From Amorphochlora amoebiformis (Eukaryota > Cercozoa > Chlorarachniophyceae): a stretch of 64,000 bases of DNA. A program made the position numbers and the translations under genes. The stretch is from contig BAAHQB010000421.1 of NCBI GenBank assembly GCA_054601695.1, positions 1-64,000 on the forward strand, in the 5' to 3' direction. This document shows, piece after piece, positions 1-59,614 of this stretch (positions are counted from its first letter, which is position 1; each line of letters begins with the position of its first letter). The notes beneath the pieces were generated by a model. It saw only the letters and a list, made by a program, of their open reading frames with translations, did not search any database and had not been told where the DNA came from.

Positions 1-391
1 TAATACATGCCACCCAAAACATCCACACATACCCACATACGCCCGCACACTCACTCACATACACACTCTCACAGACATACCGACGCTTCGAAACGACCTC
101 ACAAGGCGACAGGAGATGTAAAACAACGACCACCAAGCATATCGAACAGAAAGCCACTAGATACACACGCACAACATCGACCCAATGAGAATCTAGTTTT
201 TCGCAGATTTCGCCGGAACGCGCATGCGTCATTCGGAATGCATTTTTCCTCTCTCTCCATCTCGCTCACATCAACGACCTCACCTCAGCGCCATTCATTC
301 GCACACGATTAGCACAGTTCCTGACCTTTCAAAGAATCTGAAATCTGCCATTCGATGGCAATCGGCATGGTTACCAGATGGGATCTGAAAG

Positions 392-559
392 GTTTCGGTT
401 CTGTTGGAAGTGTGGCCCTCGATTGGATTTGATATGGGTGGCGCGGACACACTCGGTCTTGGTCTCCGATGCTGGCTGGTGGGTTTCTCAACGCAGCACA
501 TGACCCCTTTCTTTCCGATTTGGCTTCCGAACGAGATATTTTTTAATTTAGATATCTGA
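392..559 (+). CDS. possible terminal exon of an upstream gene
   Basis: After a possible acceptor (TCTGAAAG) at 391, one frame stays open for 55 codons to TGA at 557-559. It has mixed, non-repetitive composition, unlike the simple-repeat ORFs around it. The reading is hydrophobic in the middle (LGLGLRCWLVGF, then MTPFFPIWLPNE), as in a membrane protein. No donor site lies near the end, so it would be a last exon. Open frames on the minus strand of the same stretch (around 295-501) compete with it. No family is recognised; this is a candidate only. Confidence 0.28.
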   Translation, partial: VSVLLEVWPSIGFDMGGADTLGLGLRCWLVGFSTQHMTPFFPIWLPNEIFFNLDI

Positions 560-1505
560 AGTATCGCGGATCGATACCTTGGTCCTTGGATCTTGGCGGG
601 AACTCTCAGGGTAATTTAGGTGGTTCCTGGTAAATGAAACCGAATTTATATTTGAAATATCATTTCGGCTCGAAGGAGACTCAGGTGATTCTGCCCAATT
701 CAAGCAATCCTGCGATGTTTTAAATCTTGCTTGTAATTAATCGGTTTCAGAGAGATGTTCAGATATTAGTTTTTTGATATCCTCATAGATAATTCTGATT
801 ACCTTTATATCTCGAAACTGATATCAAGAACCTCAAACTCAATATCTCAATATCATATGAATGAAAGTTTGTTATCTTTTCGGTACAAAAAATATTAATT
901 TTTTTTTCTTCCACGCGCACTGACCAGGTGACGGTTTGAGCGAGGCGTGAGCGAGCATCATGGATGCGGCTTGGGTGGTACGAACGTAGATAATTTAATT
1001 TTTCGGGTGCTGTGTGGGACCTTAGAGGGGGGGGGGGGGGGCTCGGTGAATGGTCATCCGAAAAAATTGTAAAAATCACGCGCAGATTTTGCGGTGTTCA
1101 CTCAAAAAGCAAGAAAAGCTTATTTAAGTAATTATCGTGTGTATTTTTATAAGTGTCGGTAATAACGCGCGGATTTGTGCTAATGTTGTGTCGCAAGCAT
1201 GTATTAGCCTGTGTGGGCGTAGCGATATCGTAATAATGTTAACACGTTACATGTACATAACATGCTTCCTTTCTGTAGCTCTGATATTATTTTGGATAGA
1301 TAGACAGTTTTACCGTATAATATATACCTAGACAATGTGTGTGTATATGTAGGGAGAATAGAGGGAGGGGAGAGAGAGAGGGAGAAATCGAGAGATAGGT
1401 GAAAAAAAAAATGGAAAAGCCGAAAAAATATCAAAGATATTACGGGAATACTAAGCCTTGCGGCCGTTATACGGTTTTTTTAACCCATGTTGCCAATATG
1501 ATCAG
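560..1505. other. complex-sequence interval, no confident gene
   Basis: Mostly ordinary AT-rich sequence almost free of (TA)n, with a short G run near 1028-1040 and a GA-rich patch near 1350-1400. A frame across 1092-1150 (after GCAAG, ending TGTCG before GTAATA) is open and could be an upstream exon of the gene at 1506-4993, but the phases do not join directly. Nothing here can be called firmly. Confidence 0.4.
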
Positions 1506-4993
<3,488 letters not shown>

Positions 4994-5048
<55 letters not shown>

Positions 5049-5098
5049 ATATATTCACACACACACATCAAATATACCAATATTCTAATCTGTGTAAT

Positions 5099-5158
<60 letters not shown>

Positions 5159-5265
5159 TATACCAATGCATGTAGGTATAAATGCATATACGTTAATATA
5201 TATAACCATATATATATACACATATATACATGTATACCTATGCATGTAGGTATAAATGCATATAC

Positions 5266-5314
<49 letters not shown>

Positions 5315-5408
5315 GTCCTACACAGGTTCCTCTAATACACCCATGTGTAAAAAAACATGAATAGATATGTAAATAATACATATAGATATATAATTTATGC
5401 ATATATAT

Positions 5409-5455
<47 letters not shown>

Positions 5456-5560
5456 ATATATATATATATATTATATATATATATATTATATATATATATG
5501 TGTGTGTGTGTATATATACATGCACGTGTAAGTACATAACATATATACAACACATATAAG

Positions 5561-5606
<46 letters not shown>

Positions 5607-5626
5607 ATACATGCACTTGTACGTAC

Positions 5627-5678
<52 letters not shown>

Positions 5679-5851
5679 ATAGATATATGTATATATATAT
5701 ATACGCGTGTATATTATATATATATATATATTATATTATATATATATATATATATCACATATAAGATATATAAATATATATATATATATACATTATAGGC
5801 TTTTTATTCATTCCATTCTGTTGGGAACCATCGTGCTTGTAATGGGGTATA

Positions 5852-5899
<48 letters not shown>

Positions 5900-6133
5900 T
5901 ATTTTTATCTCTCTCACTCTTTTTCCTCTAAGTCTCATTGATCATGGTTGCTTTTGGGCAATTTTATCTAAACAACATGGATTTTTTTTAGGTAATTGTA
6001 TCTAACTTATGTAACGTTGGTTGTATTTAGGTTATTTTATCTATATAACGTTTATGGCATACGAAAGCTTCTGTTGGAACAGGCAAATATAGTATATGTG
6101 TTAGAATGTGTGTATATATATATTAATATATAC

Positions 6134-6177
<44 letters not shown>

Positions 6178-6180
6178 ATA

Positions 6181-6250
<70 letters not shown>

Positions 6251-6317
6251 ATATAATATGTATATATACATATCACATGCAGATAGTTCCATGGCAATCC
6301 TACCCTTCGCCCATATA

Positions 6318-6381
<64 letters not shown>

Positions 6382-6480
6382 TGTGTGTGTATGTGTGTGT
6401 GAATGTATATATATATATATGTGTATATATATATTTATATATATATATATATATGTACATATGTATACATAAAATCTAAT

Positions 6481-6518
<38 letters not shown>

Positions 6519-6613
6519 CATACACACATACATGAAACCACACTCATACCCACAGAATAACCTTATCACATACACACACACGTCCACGTAAACACAAAAA
6601 CATACACACATAC
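4994..6613. other. intergenic, mostly microsatellite
   Basis: Between the TGA at 4991 and the proposed ATG at 6614. Mainly (TA)n with GT and CA variants, a duplicated ~25 bp ATGCATGTAGGTATAAATGC unit at 5166 and 5232, and moderately complex AT-rich sequence at 5920-6100 (repeated TTTTATCTAWAYAAC motif). No exon could be supported. Confidence 0.6.
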
Positions 6614-17253
<10,640 letters not shown>

Positions 17254-18320
17254 TCATACTTTTTTTTTTTTTCCCTTCTACATTTATACCATTAGCATGA
17301 GATTTCCTGAGATGTATTCACATTAGCCATAACGGAGATAACAAGATTATTAACGGAACGGTCTCCAGCTATTTGTAGCAAGTCTCTCATTGGGGAAGTG
17401 CTGGATGTAGAATTCATTGATATATATATATATATATATATTGAGGTAAAGTTAGTGTATTTTAGGTATTTTTAAGAATGTGCGTTTTTTTTTTTGGTTT
17501 GTGTTTGTTTGTTTGTTAGCTTTTTTTTGGTACCGGTTATATATGTCATCATATCAATAATTCACTTGATCAAGACTTATTAACTTCGATGATTCAACTA
17601 GCTACTACTGTACTAGCTAGCGCTAGACATGCAAGAGCTCTAATCAGACTAGCGCGCTAAGATCAGTATCGGATGCATCAGCATATGTATTTAGTATTTA
17701 CTAGACAGATCTGATATTCTTACATCTAGTAGATACTTACAATTTAGGACATAGACGTACAGGTCTAGTTACTAAGACTAGAAGAGTTCTAGAGTTAGTA
17801 ACTGTGCGATATGCACGTATGTGTGTCACGTGTATCTAGCTAATACTAGAATCACTCTGTTCTATCTAATCTAGTCTATTGCAGAATTCTCTAGATTCTA
17901 ACTACGTCTAGTATACGTAGTCGACGTCTGCTCTGAGAGATAGTGCTACGTACGAGACGTACGTATACGTAGATGCATGATGAACATGTGACTTAGGACT
18001 AGTTCTAGTAGTTTGTGATCTGGGGTGGAATGATGAATCTATCGAGCTGAAGTCCTTGCGTTAGGTCTAACAGTATGGCTCGTATGGTCTTAAGTTTTTA
18101 TATGAAGTTGCTTTTTTTTTTAAGGACAGTATCTATGAACTATAGAGTTATATATATATATAATTACTTCTAGTAACTTCGTTACATAGCCTTTCTAGCT
18201 TTTTCGAACTCGGGAAATAGCCTTATATCTAGTGTTTATGTGTAACTTCATATGTAACTTTGTTACATAGCTTTTTTCGAACTCGATTCGGCTTTTAGTC
18301 GCTTGCGCCTCATGTATAAG
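17254..18320. other. intergenic, CTAG-rich complex sequence
   Basis: About 1 kb downstream of the TGA at 17251-17253. It is almost free of microsatellite except TATATA at 17420-17441. From about 17590 to 18010 the tetranucleotide CTAG recurs well over a dozen times, with other short palindromes (GTAC, ACGT, GCGC). Several T-runs (17260-17275, 17486-17496, 17520-17528) could serve as 3' processing or termination signals. No coding frame stands out. Confidence 0.6.
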
Positions 18321-18485
18321 ATATACCTGAATATGGATATATATATATATATATATATTGTATATATATATATATTCATATATTCATATATATATATATA
18401 TATATACATATATACACATATATATGTGTGTGTATATCATAATGAAACATATACAGATATAGAAAAAAGAATATGGAATGAGTAA

Positions 18486-18530
<45 letters not shown>

Positions 18531-18666
18531 CGTGTGTGTGGGTGTAAACATCTATATGCATATAACTAAAATTACGCACATACACACACAAATATATATA
18601 TATACACACACATATACATATATATACACATATATATACACACATATATATAAATACATATATACG

Positions 18667-18727
<61 letters not shown>

Positions 18728-18742
18728 TCAACTAAATATACG

Positions 18743-18786
<44 letters not shown>

Positions 18787-18852
18787 CAATATAAATGCTA
18801 GCATGCAGATATATGCCTTACAAGCTTCATGTAAAAGAGGGTGACTGTGAGA

Positions 18853-18879
<27 letters not shown>

Positions 18880-18890
<11 letters not shown>

Positions 18891-19531
18891 CAATTTAGGA
18901 TTAGAATGGGAACCAAAGGGCCGATAACACACGCGTATTTAATTTTTCGGTATATATATATATATATATATATATATAGGTGTAAATACATGTATATATA
19001 TATATATATATATATGTATATAATAATAATTTAGGATTTGAATGGGAACTAAAGGGCTGACAACGCGATCCCGAAACACGCGTATTTAATTTTTCGGTAT
19101 ATATATATATAAATAAATATATATATATATATATATATATAGGTGTAAATACATGTATATATATATATGTATGTGTGTATATAATAATAAGTTAGGATTA
19201 GAATGGGAACCAAAGGGCTGACAACGCGATCCCGAAACACGCGTATTTAATTTTTCGCGCTGAGCTTTCCGCTGATATACATATGATATATACATATTTG
19301 TATATGTGTATAATATATATGTATATATATATGTATATATATATATATATATATATGTATTTAATTTTTCGCGCTGAGCTTCCCGCTGATATACATATGA
19401 TATATACATATTTGTATATGTATGATATATATATATATATATATAAAAATATAATATATATATATGTATTTAATTTTTCGCGCTGAGCTTTCCGCTGATA
19501 TACATATGATATATACATATTTGTATATGTG

Positions 19532-19580
<49 letters not shown>

Positions 19581-19640
19581 ATTTGCCGGGCAGACTTTCC
19601 GCTGATATACGTATGATATATACATATGTGTATGTATATA
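18880..19640 (-). repeat. two-sided array around the last exon of the 19198-19958 gene
   Basis: Read on the minus strand, the exon at 19198-19271 is preceded by three partial copies of its acceptor end (ATATCAGCGGAAAGCTCAGC) near 19388, 19500 and 19606, and followed by two partial copies of its 3' half (ACGCGTGTTTCGGGATCGCG and flank) at 19028-19103 and 18893-18952. Each copy is trimmed on the side away from the exon and joined to (TA)n. Confidence 0.85.
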
Positions 19641-19675
19641 TTATATATTTATACATATACATGTATATTATATAT

Positions 19676-19724
<49 letters not shown>

Positions 19725-19748
19725 CATACATATACATGAGGTAATCAA

Positions 19749-19783
<35 letters not shown>

Positions 19784-19958
19784 GTGGATATACATTATGC
19801 ATATATCTATATACATATATACATATATACATATTTACATATACACATATCTATACATAGATATGTAGATATAGATATATTAGATATATAGATACCTTTA
19901 AATCGGTCAGGAGGTGGGTCGAGAGCCGTGGCTGGGGTTGGTGGAGGACCTTGTATCT
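19198..19958 (-). CDS. last two exons of an unidentified gene
   Basis: Exons on the minus strand: 19896-19958 (phase 1 in, 1 out) and 19198-19271 (phase 1 in, TAA at 19198-19200). The first has TTCAG acceptor and AAAG|GTATCT donor and encodes a proline-rich stretch ([18 protein letters not shown]). The second has ATATCAG acceptor and ends in a hydrophobic tail ([15 protein letters not shown], then stop), like a C-terminal membrane anchor. The 63-nt exon is also open in frame 0, so phase is the main support for this reading. Upstream exons probably lie in the repeats at 19960-23100 but were not resolved. No family is recognised. Confidence 0.42.
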
Positions 19959-19980
19959 CTGAATTAATTCTGTTGTATAC

Positions 19981-20046
<66 letters not shown>

Positions 20047-20049
20047 TTG

Positions 20050-20085
<36 letters not shown>

Positions 20086-20187
20086 ATACTAATATTAATA
20101 CACATGTGTATACGTAAATATTTCTTTTGTATTTACTCATTATTTACTTATATATGTATCTATAGAAATATATATACACATATATAT

Positions 20188-20220
<33 letters not shown>

Positions 20221-20228
<8 letters not shown>

Positions 20229-20287
20229 GCACATGCACACGCGTATACTCAGATGATATATATATCTCTCTCTCTCTCTCCCTCTCT

Positions 20288-20341
<54 letters not shown>

Positions 20342-20399
20342 CATATATCCCGCTCATGCACACGCGTACACTCAGATGACACTCCCCTCTATCTCTCTA

Positions 20400-20431
<32 letters not shown>

Positions 20432-20505
20432 AAATATATATATTATATATATATATATATACATATATCCCGCTCATGCACACGCGTACACTCAGATGAC
20501 ACTAC
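20221..20505. repeat. three copies of a ~40 bp complex unit
   Basis: CCCGCWCATGCACACGCGTA and then YACTCAGATGA occurs at 20225, 20349 and 20470, with (TA)n and (CT)n between. On the minus strand each copy reads [11 protein letters not shown] followed by GTATAT, so this may be another exon-end/donor array, but it could not be joined in phase to the exons at 19198-19958. Confidence 0.7.
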
Positions 20506-20589
20506 ATTTTATGCCTCACCAAATATATGTGTATCAACCACTCAACAATACGTTAAAATATACATATCCACGAACTCGACGTGGAGAAC

Positions 20590-21885
20590 ATAGCTAAGTG
20601 GACACGTGTTACTTAACAAATCTCGCTTGGACACGTGTTACTTAACACATCTCGCTTGGACACGTGTTACTTAACCCATCTCGCTTGGACACGTGTTGAC
20701 ACATCTCCCTTGGACACGTGTTACTTAACACATCTCGCTTGGAAACGTGTTAACACATCTCGCTTGGACACGTGTTACTTAACCCCTCTCGCTTGGAAAC
20801 ATGTTAACACATCTCGCTTGGACACGTGTTACTTAACACATCTCGCTTGGACACGTGTTACTTAACACATCTCGCTTGGACACGTGTTACTTAACACATC
20901 TCGCTTGGACACGTGTTACTTAACACATCTCGCTTGGACACGTGTTACTTAACACATCTCGCTTGGAAACGTGTTACTTAACACATCTCGCTTGGACACG
21001 TGTTAACACATCTCGCTTGGACACGTGTTACTTAACACATCTCGCTTGGACACGTGTTACTTAACACATCTCGCTTGGACACGTGTTACTTAACACATCT
21101 CGCTTGGACACGTGTTACTTAACACATCTCGCTTGGACACGTGTTAACACATCTCGCTTGGACACGTGTTACTTAACACATCTCGCTTGGACACGTGTTA
21201 CTTAACCCATCTCGCTTGGACACGTGTTACTTAACCCATCTCGCTTGGACACGTGTTACTTAACACATCTCGCTTGGACACGTGTTACTTAACCCATCTC
21301 GCTTGGACACGTGTTACTTAACACATCTCGCTTGGACACGTGTTACTTAACACATCTCGCTTGGACACGTGTTACTTAACCCATCTCGCTTGGACACGTG
21401 TTACTTAACCCATCTCGCTTGGACACGTGTTACTTAACCCATCTCGCTTGGACACGTGTTACTTAACCCATCTCGCTTGGACACGTGTTAACACATCTCG
21501 CTTGGACACGTGTTACTTAACCCATCTCGCTTGGACACGTGTTACTTAACACATCTCGCTTGGACACGTGTTACTTAACACATCTCGCTTGGACACGTGT
21601 CACTTAACACATCACGCTTGGACACGTGTTACTTAACCCATCTCGCTTGGACACGTGTTACTTAACCCATCTCGCTTGGACACGTGTTACTTAACACATC
21701 TCGCTTGGACACGTGTTACTTAACCCATCTCGCTTGGACACGTGTTACTTAACCCATCTCGCTTGGACACGTGTTACTTAACACATCTCGCTTGGACACG
21801 TGTTACTTAACACATCTCGCTTGGACACGTGTTACTTAACACATCTCGCTTGGAAACATGTTACTTAACCCATGTGGACACATGT
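20590..21885. repeat. 29-bp minisatellite with GGACACGTGT core
   Basis: About 45 tandem units of CTTGGACACGTGTTACTT followed by AACACATCTCG. There are shorter ~22 bp variants lacking the TACTTAACAC part (for example 20690-20715, 20745-20765, 20995-21015) and AACACATC/AACCCATC alternation. Units are highly alike, so the array is recent or homogenised. It contains two palindromes per unit, ACACGTGT and GTTAAC (in short units). No gene is seen inside. Confidence 0.95.
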
Positions 21886-21946
21886 CACCTGCCCTCTCGC
21901 GTATACACATATTTGGATGCATATGACCGCGGATATATATATGTAC

Positions 21947-21989
<43 letters not shown>

Positions 21990-22036
<47 letters not shown>

Positions 22037-22167
22037 TAAGAGAGCCGAGGGCGTGAGATAAAAGAGATCCAGCGAGTGAGAGAGGGCGAGAGAGAGAGAG
22101 AGAGAGGGCGAGAGAGAGAGAGAGGGCGAGAGAGAGAGAGAGGGCGAGAGAGAGAGAGAGAGAGGGC

Positions 22168-22199
<32 letters not shown>

Positions 22200-22237
22200 G
22201 AAGGCGAGAGAGAGAGAGGGCGAGAGAGAGAGATAGG

Positions 22238-22281
<44 letters not shown>

Positions 22282-22545
22282 GAGGGCGAGAGAGAGAGAG
22301 AGAGGACGAGAGAGAGAGAGGGGGGGGAAATTAACGCAGAAAGAGCGAAAATGGAGGGAGATTATGCAGAAAGAGAGAGCGGAAATGAGGCAGAGAGAGA
22401 GAGAGAGAGAGGGAGAGCGCGAGAGAGGGAGAGAGAGGGAGAGAAGGAGAGAGAGAGGGAGAGAGAGAGAGGGAGAGAGAGAGGGAGAGAGAGAGAGAGG
22501 GAGAGAAAGAGAGAGGGAGAGAAAGAGAGAGGGAGAGAGAGAGGG

Positions 22546-22576
<31 letters not shown>

Positions 22577-22608
22577 GAGAGGAAGAGAGAGAGAGAGAGG
22601 AGAGAGAG

Positions 22609-22658
<50 letters not shown>

Positions 22659-22723
22659 CAGCGAGAGAGAGGGGAGAGAGAGGAAGAGAGGGAGAGAGAG
22701 AGAGAGGGAGAGAGAGAGAGAGG

Positions 22724-22759
<36 letters not shown>

Positions 22760-22835
22760 GAGAGGGAGAGAGAGAGAGAGAGAGGGAGAGAGAGAGAGAG
22801 AGAGAGAGACGGAGAAAAAGAGGGAGATCGTGAGC
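21990..22835. repeat. (GA)n-rich block
   Basis: About 840 bp of GAGAGA with GGGCGAGA and GGGAGAGA higher-order variants, interrupted only at 22320-22390 by a more complex duplicated GGCAGAAAGAGCGRAA-like patch. The (RE)n and (SL)n frames on both strands are artefacts. Confidence 0.96.
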
Positions 22836-22854
22836 AATATATATATATATATTT

Positions 22855-22912
<58 letters not shown>

Positions 22913-22957
22913 TAGTGCTTAATAACTACGATGAGAGTAACATGTTCTGGGTCGTAA

Positions 22958-26955
<3,998 letters not shown>

Positions 26956-26964
26956 CTGGATATC

Positions 26965-27139
26965 GTTGGGATATATGTAGATATGCATCACACGATATGT
27001 AGATATCTATGTACGAATATGTGTATATCTATGTACGAATATGTGTATATCTATATATGTATGTTTATGTTGTTGGTGTGTATTGAGATATGCACCACAT
27101 TATATGTATGATTTTGTATGTATGTATATGTATATATCT

Positions 27140-27192
<53 letters not shown>

Positions 27193-27225
27193 CGTTTGTT
27201 GGGATGTATCATTACATGATATGCG

Positions 27226-27286
<61 letters not shown>

Positions 27287-27340
27287 TTATGTTGTTGGGA
27301 TGTTTAGAGATATACATTACATGATGTGTATATACATAAA
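26965..27340. repeat. four diverged copies of a ~45 bp unit
   Basis: GTTGGGATATATGTAGATATGC-like units with CATYACAYGATATG occur near 26966, 27070, 27195 and 27293, joined to (TA)n. On the minus strand they lie just upstream of the acceptor at 26956, so they extend that intron. Confidence 0.7.
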
Positions 27341-27355
27341 TGTATATGTATATTA

Positions 27356-27390
<35 letters not shown>

Positions 27391-27391
27391 C

Positions 27392-27446
<55 letters not shown>

Positions 27447-27457
27447 TCATATATATA

Positions 27458-27489
<32 letters not shown>

Positions 27490-27499
27490 CATACATATA

Positions 27500-27530
<31 letters not shown>

Positions 27531-27565
27531 ATTATATATGAATATATATATATATAATATATTTT

Positions 27566-27606
<41 letters not shown>

Positions 27607-27697
27607 TAAATATATACATATTTTATATAAATATAAGATCATAGTATATATATATATATATATATACATGATATACACATAGGTATATCATGATATT

Positions 27698-27751
<54 letters not shown>

Positions 27752-27883
27752 TATACATGATATACACATAGGTATATCATGCATATTCATATTATATATA
27801 TGTGTATATATATATTTATATATATATACATACAAATATATATATATATATATATATATGTATATGTATGTATATATATTATA

Positions 27884-27942
<59 letters not shown>

Positions 27943-27965
27943 CACATATTTATATGTATACAAGG

Positions 27966-28110
27966 GTTTGGGTAGGGTTAGGGTTAGCATCAGATTATTC
28001 AGCATGTCTTAGTCCGAGGACCATTGACTCCTCCACAGTGTGGTTAGGGTTAGGGTTAGGGTTAGGATAAGGGTTAGGGTTAGGGTTAGGGTTAGGGTTA
28101 GGGTTACCCA
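27966..28110 (+). repeat. interstitial (TTAGGG)n
   Basis: Two short TTAGGG tracts (27971-27987 and 28042-28108) flank a copy of the 50 bp junction sequence. Followed by complex sequence ACCCAAGCAAGATATAACAC. Confidence 0.95.
27988..28036 (+). repeat. telomere-junction sequence, copy 1 (full)
   Basis: CATCAGATTATTCAGCATG then TCTTAGTCCGAGGACCATTG then ACTCCTCC, directly after TTAGGGTTAG. It holds nested inverted repeats: GTCC-GA-GGAC inside AGTC...GACT. Confidence 0.85.
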
Positions 28111-46397
<18,287 letters not shown>

Positions 46398-46482
46398 CTC
46401 GAGGAGACACGTGTCTTATGTGAATTATTCAACATATTATATATAAGATAATGTTACGAAATTTGTTATCACAAAGTCATCA

Positions 46483-46553
46483 GCGCCGATGGTTTAGTGG
46501 CAGAATAGCACGTTGCCAACGTGTTGGCCGGGGTTCGATTCCCCGTCGGCGCA
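46483..46553 (+). tRNA. tRNA-Gly (anticodon GCC)
   Basis: A 71-nt cloverleaf with no intron. The acceptor stem GCGCCGA (46483-46489) pairs perfectly with TCGGCGC (46546-46552), with discriminator A at 46553. The anticodon stem GCACG/CGTGT encloses TTGCCAA with GCC at 46515-46517. The T stem CGGGG/CCCCG encloses TTCGATT. The D stem is weak (GTTT with G-U pairs), as in other eukaryotic tRNA-Gly. CCA is not encoded. It would decode GGC and GGU. Confidence 0.97.
46490..46542 (+). promoter_or_regulatory. Pol III internal promoter, A box and B box
   Basis: A box TGGTTTAGTGG at 46490-46500 and B box GGTTCGATTCC at 46532-46542 match eukaryotic consensus. This supports transcription by RNA polymerase III. 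Confidence 0.9.
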
Positions 46554-46558
46554 CTCAA

Positions 46559-46569
46559 TTTTTCTTTTT
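46559..46569 (+). terminator. Pol III T-run terminator
   Basis: TTTTTCTTTTT starts 5 nt after the tRNA 3' end, with two runs of five T. Confidence 0.85.
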
Positions 46570-46732
46570 GGATTGGGTATTCTATGTGAGATATCTCCAT
46601 ATCTTCTTCTTTTTATTTAATTTTAAATAATTTTTCGTCTTTCTCCCACCTGTTATAAAGCGTGACGTCACGTTATGTATATATGTGATTCTACGATAGG
46701 TCATTAACCAGTCAGTCACAGAGCAGTCACAA

Positions 46733-57128
<10,396 letters not shown>

Positions 57129-58489
57129 CCACCGGATACACATGTTCTAGCCTCTGTAAACTACAATCTCAGAATCTGGACAGTGAGCTAAGTTCTCCAG
57201 GAATGGAGTTAACTTTGGCTTGCTAGTCGGCAGTGTAGTGCAAAGTTGTACCAGTAAGTTAAAATTGAAACTGCAAATCGACCTTTAGATTTGTGCATTC
57301 TCTAGATTCTCGCTAGCGCCCTTCTAGCCTTAGATGAGACTTGGGTCACATTTTTATATAAAGTTACTACCCAATTTCCAGCGATTCGGTTGATAAAATA
57401 TATAAGTTCGTTAATGATATATTTTAATTAAGCTACGACGTATATAAATGCTAGAAATGACTACGTAGTCTGTGGTTCTCCATCAGTATTGTATATCATA
57501 TGGCGGTGACTGTTGAAATCAGGAATTCTGATTGAGTTAATGTCAGCAGCGCATATACATCTGAGCGCGCATCGCGGCTCTTATAACTAGTATAATTCCA
57601 CTAAACGGTCACTATGATTATTATATCTACATATATATAAGAAGCTTTTATGTCCAGAACGGAGGACCCAAGTAAGAAAAGCGAAAGGGTCGGGTCATCC
57701 AACTTGTCCAACTAGTTCTAGCTAGAGTAGGCTTGGACCCTAGTGAGCGAAGGGTTGAGTCCCTGTCTAGTGGTCATCCACACCAACTCTAGGCCTAAAC
57801 AAGTTTCGTGATTAGGTTCGGATAGATGGTTTGGTCTCCACTAGTCCCAAGCCAACTAGTTTCGTGATTAGGTTTGGACAGATGGTTTGGTCTAGTAGTC
57901 ACCATGATCCACGCCAACTAGTTTCGTGATTAGGTTGGGACGGATTTTCCACCGAGACTTGCTATGGTCTTCGCTTTCTTACTCACCTGGTATAAAAAAT
58001 AATTATATATATATATATATATATATATAGAAGTACCCGTGTTTTTTACTCCTCCTTAAAACACACGTCATTATAAATAAGAATCTAAGTAGAGATCAGC
58101 ACATATATTGCTCTAGAATCATGTCACAGGCCAAGAAACATGTTACACAGTGGTTAGTCCCGTGAGGAACATATATATCACTCAAAATTGATAGTCGTAA
58201 TAGTTACTGCGTGTTACTACGTAGTGAAATGGAGAGGAGATATACACGTATATCTAATAGAAGATATGTGACATATAGATGTTATAGTATGTATGATTTA
58301 TTTTTTACGTTTACATGGATATATTACATTACATATTATGTAGTATGTTCATAGTATACTTAACATGATAAAAAAATTATATGGATATATATACACACAC
58401 ACAGACACACACATTATATATATATATATAAATATATATATACAATATTTCTGTGGATATTAATGTTTGGAAAAAAAATTATATTATAT

Positions 58490-58522
<33 letters not shown>

Positions 58523-58561
58523 GATAAATATATATATATATATATTTGAAGAAACAGATAC
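57129..58561. other. intergenic between convergent genes, complex sequence
   Basis: After TAA at 57126-57128. Ordinary composition, nearly free of (TA)n until 58000, and again CTAG-rich. Three ~60 bp copies of AAGTTTCGTGATTAGGTTCG / AGATGGTTTGGTCT lie at about 57798, 57852 and 57918. On the minus strand GAGGAGTAA after TTTAAG (58046-58054) could be a tiny last exon (Glu-Glu-stop) of the gene to the right, in the correct phase 0, but this is weak. Confidence 0.55.
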
Positions 58562-58651
58562 CTTAGTTGAGTTGGATGTCTTGAAGAAATACAGTAAGAA
58601 TGGGGGACTAGCTAATAAACCCAACATCTTCGCTACCGGAGGCCACCTATG

Positions 58652-58715
<64 letters not shown>

Positions 58716-59061
58716 ATATGCATTGCATCTTACTTCGAATTACCAACAAAAATCGGAAAGAGAAAGAATAAAAAGAAAAGAACAAAAAAAAGAAAAACAT
58801 ATTGAAAAAAAAAATAGAAAAAAAAAAAATTAAAAATTAAAGAAGTTAAAAAAAGGCTAAAAAAAAAAAAAAATTAAAAAAAAAAAAAATTGAGTTAAAA
58901 AAAAAAATAAAAATAAAATAAATAAATAAATATAAAATAAAAAAAATGGAAATTCTGAATGTGGAAGGTATACATTAGAACGTTGGGTACGGTGAGGACG
59001 ATTATCGTTACATACAATCGCACCGTTGGGTTTAACTGCAAAGGAACCTGAGCATACAATT

Positions 59062-59094
<33 letters not shown>

Positions 59095-59215
59095 CTATAT
59101 ATATACTCCGCACCGATGTATAAAAATATAGTTTACATACGTATACATACAGGCATATACCGCTTACACACAAACATTCATATATATATATATAACTATA
59201 TATAATATGTATATG

Positions 59216-59271
<56 letters not shown>

Positions 59272-59371
59272 GTATGTATACATGTGTGCGTATGTATAAA
59301 TGCATATATATGTATATGTGTATGTGTATACATGTGTGCATATGTATAAATGCATATATACATATATATAC

Positions 59372-59431
<60 letters not shown>

Positions 59432-59460
59432 ACGTGTATACATGTGTGCATATGTATAAA

Positions 59461-59500
<40 letters not shown>

Positions 59501-59543
59501 TTTTACGAATCTATTGATGTAAAATGTGAGTGTATTTCCACAG

Positions 59544-59614
<71 letters not shown>

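Larger units (their letters stand above)
46398..46732. promoter_or_regulatory. divergent promoter region containing a tRNA gene
   Basis: 335 bp separates the ATG of the WD40 gene (minus, 46397) from the ATG of the membrane-protein gene (plus, 46733). A tRNA-Gly gene lies in the middle. On the WD40 side are GACACGTGTC (46406-46415), an E-box-like palindrome also seen in the minisatellites. Upstream of 46733 are ACGTCACGTTA near 46663 and a CAGTCAGTCACAGAGCAGTC run just before the start. No TATA assignment is possible in this AT-rich DNA. Confidence 0.55.

Noticed and set aside
1137-1331. 64-aa hydrophobic ORF
   Set aside because: No splice sites or neighbours in phase; the start is not an ATG and composition is AT-driven.
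20590-21885. CRISPR-like regular array
   Set aside because: Units are directly adjacent with no unique spacers, and the DNA is eukaryotic; it is a minisatellite.
21865-22915. 331-aa Ser-Leu and 279-aa Arg-Glu ORFs
   Set aside because: Opposite-strand readings of the same (GA)n block.
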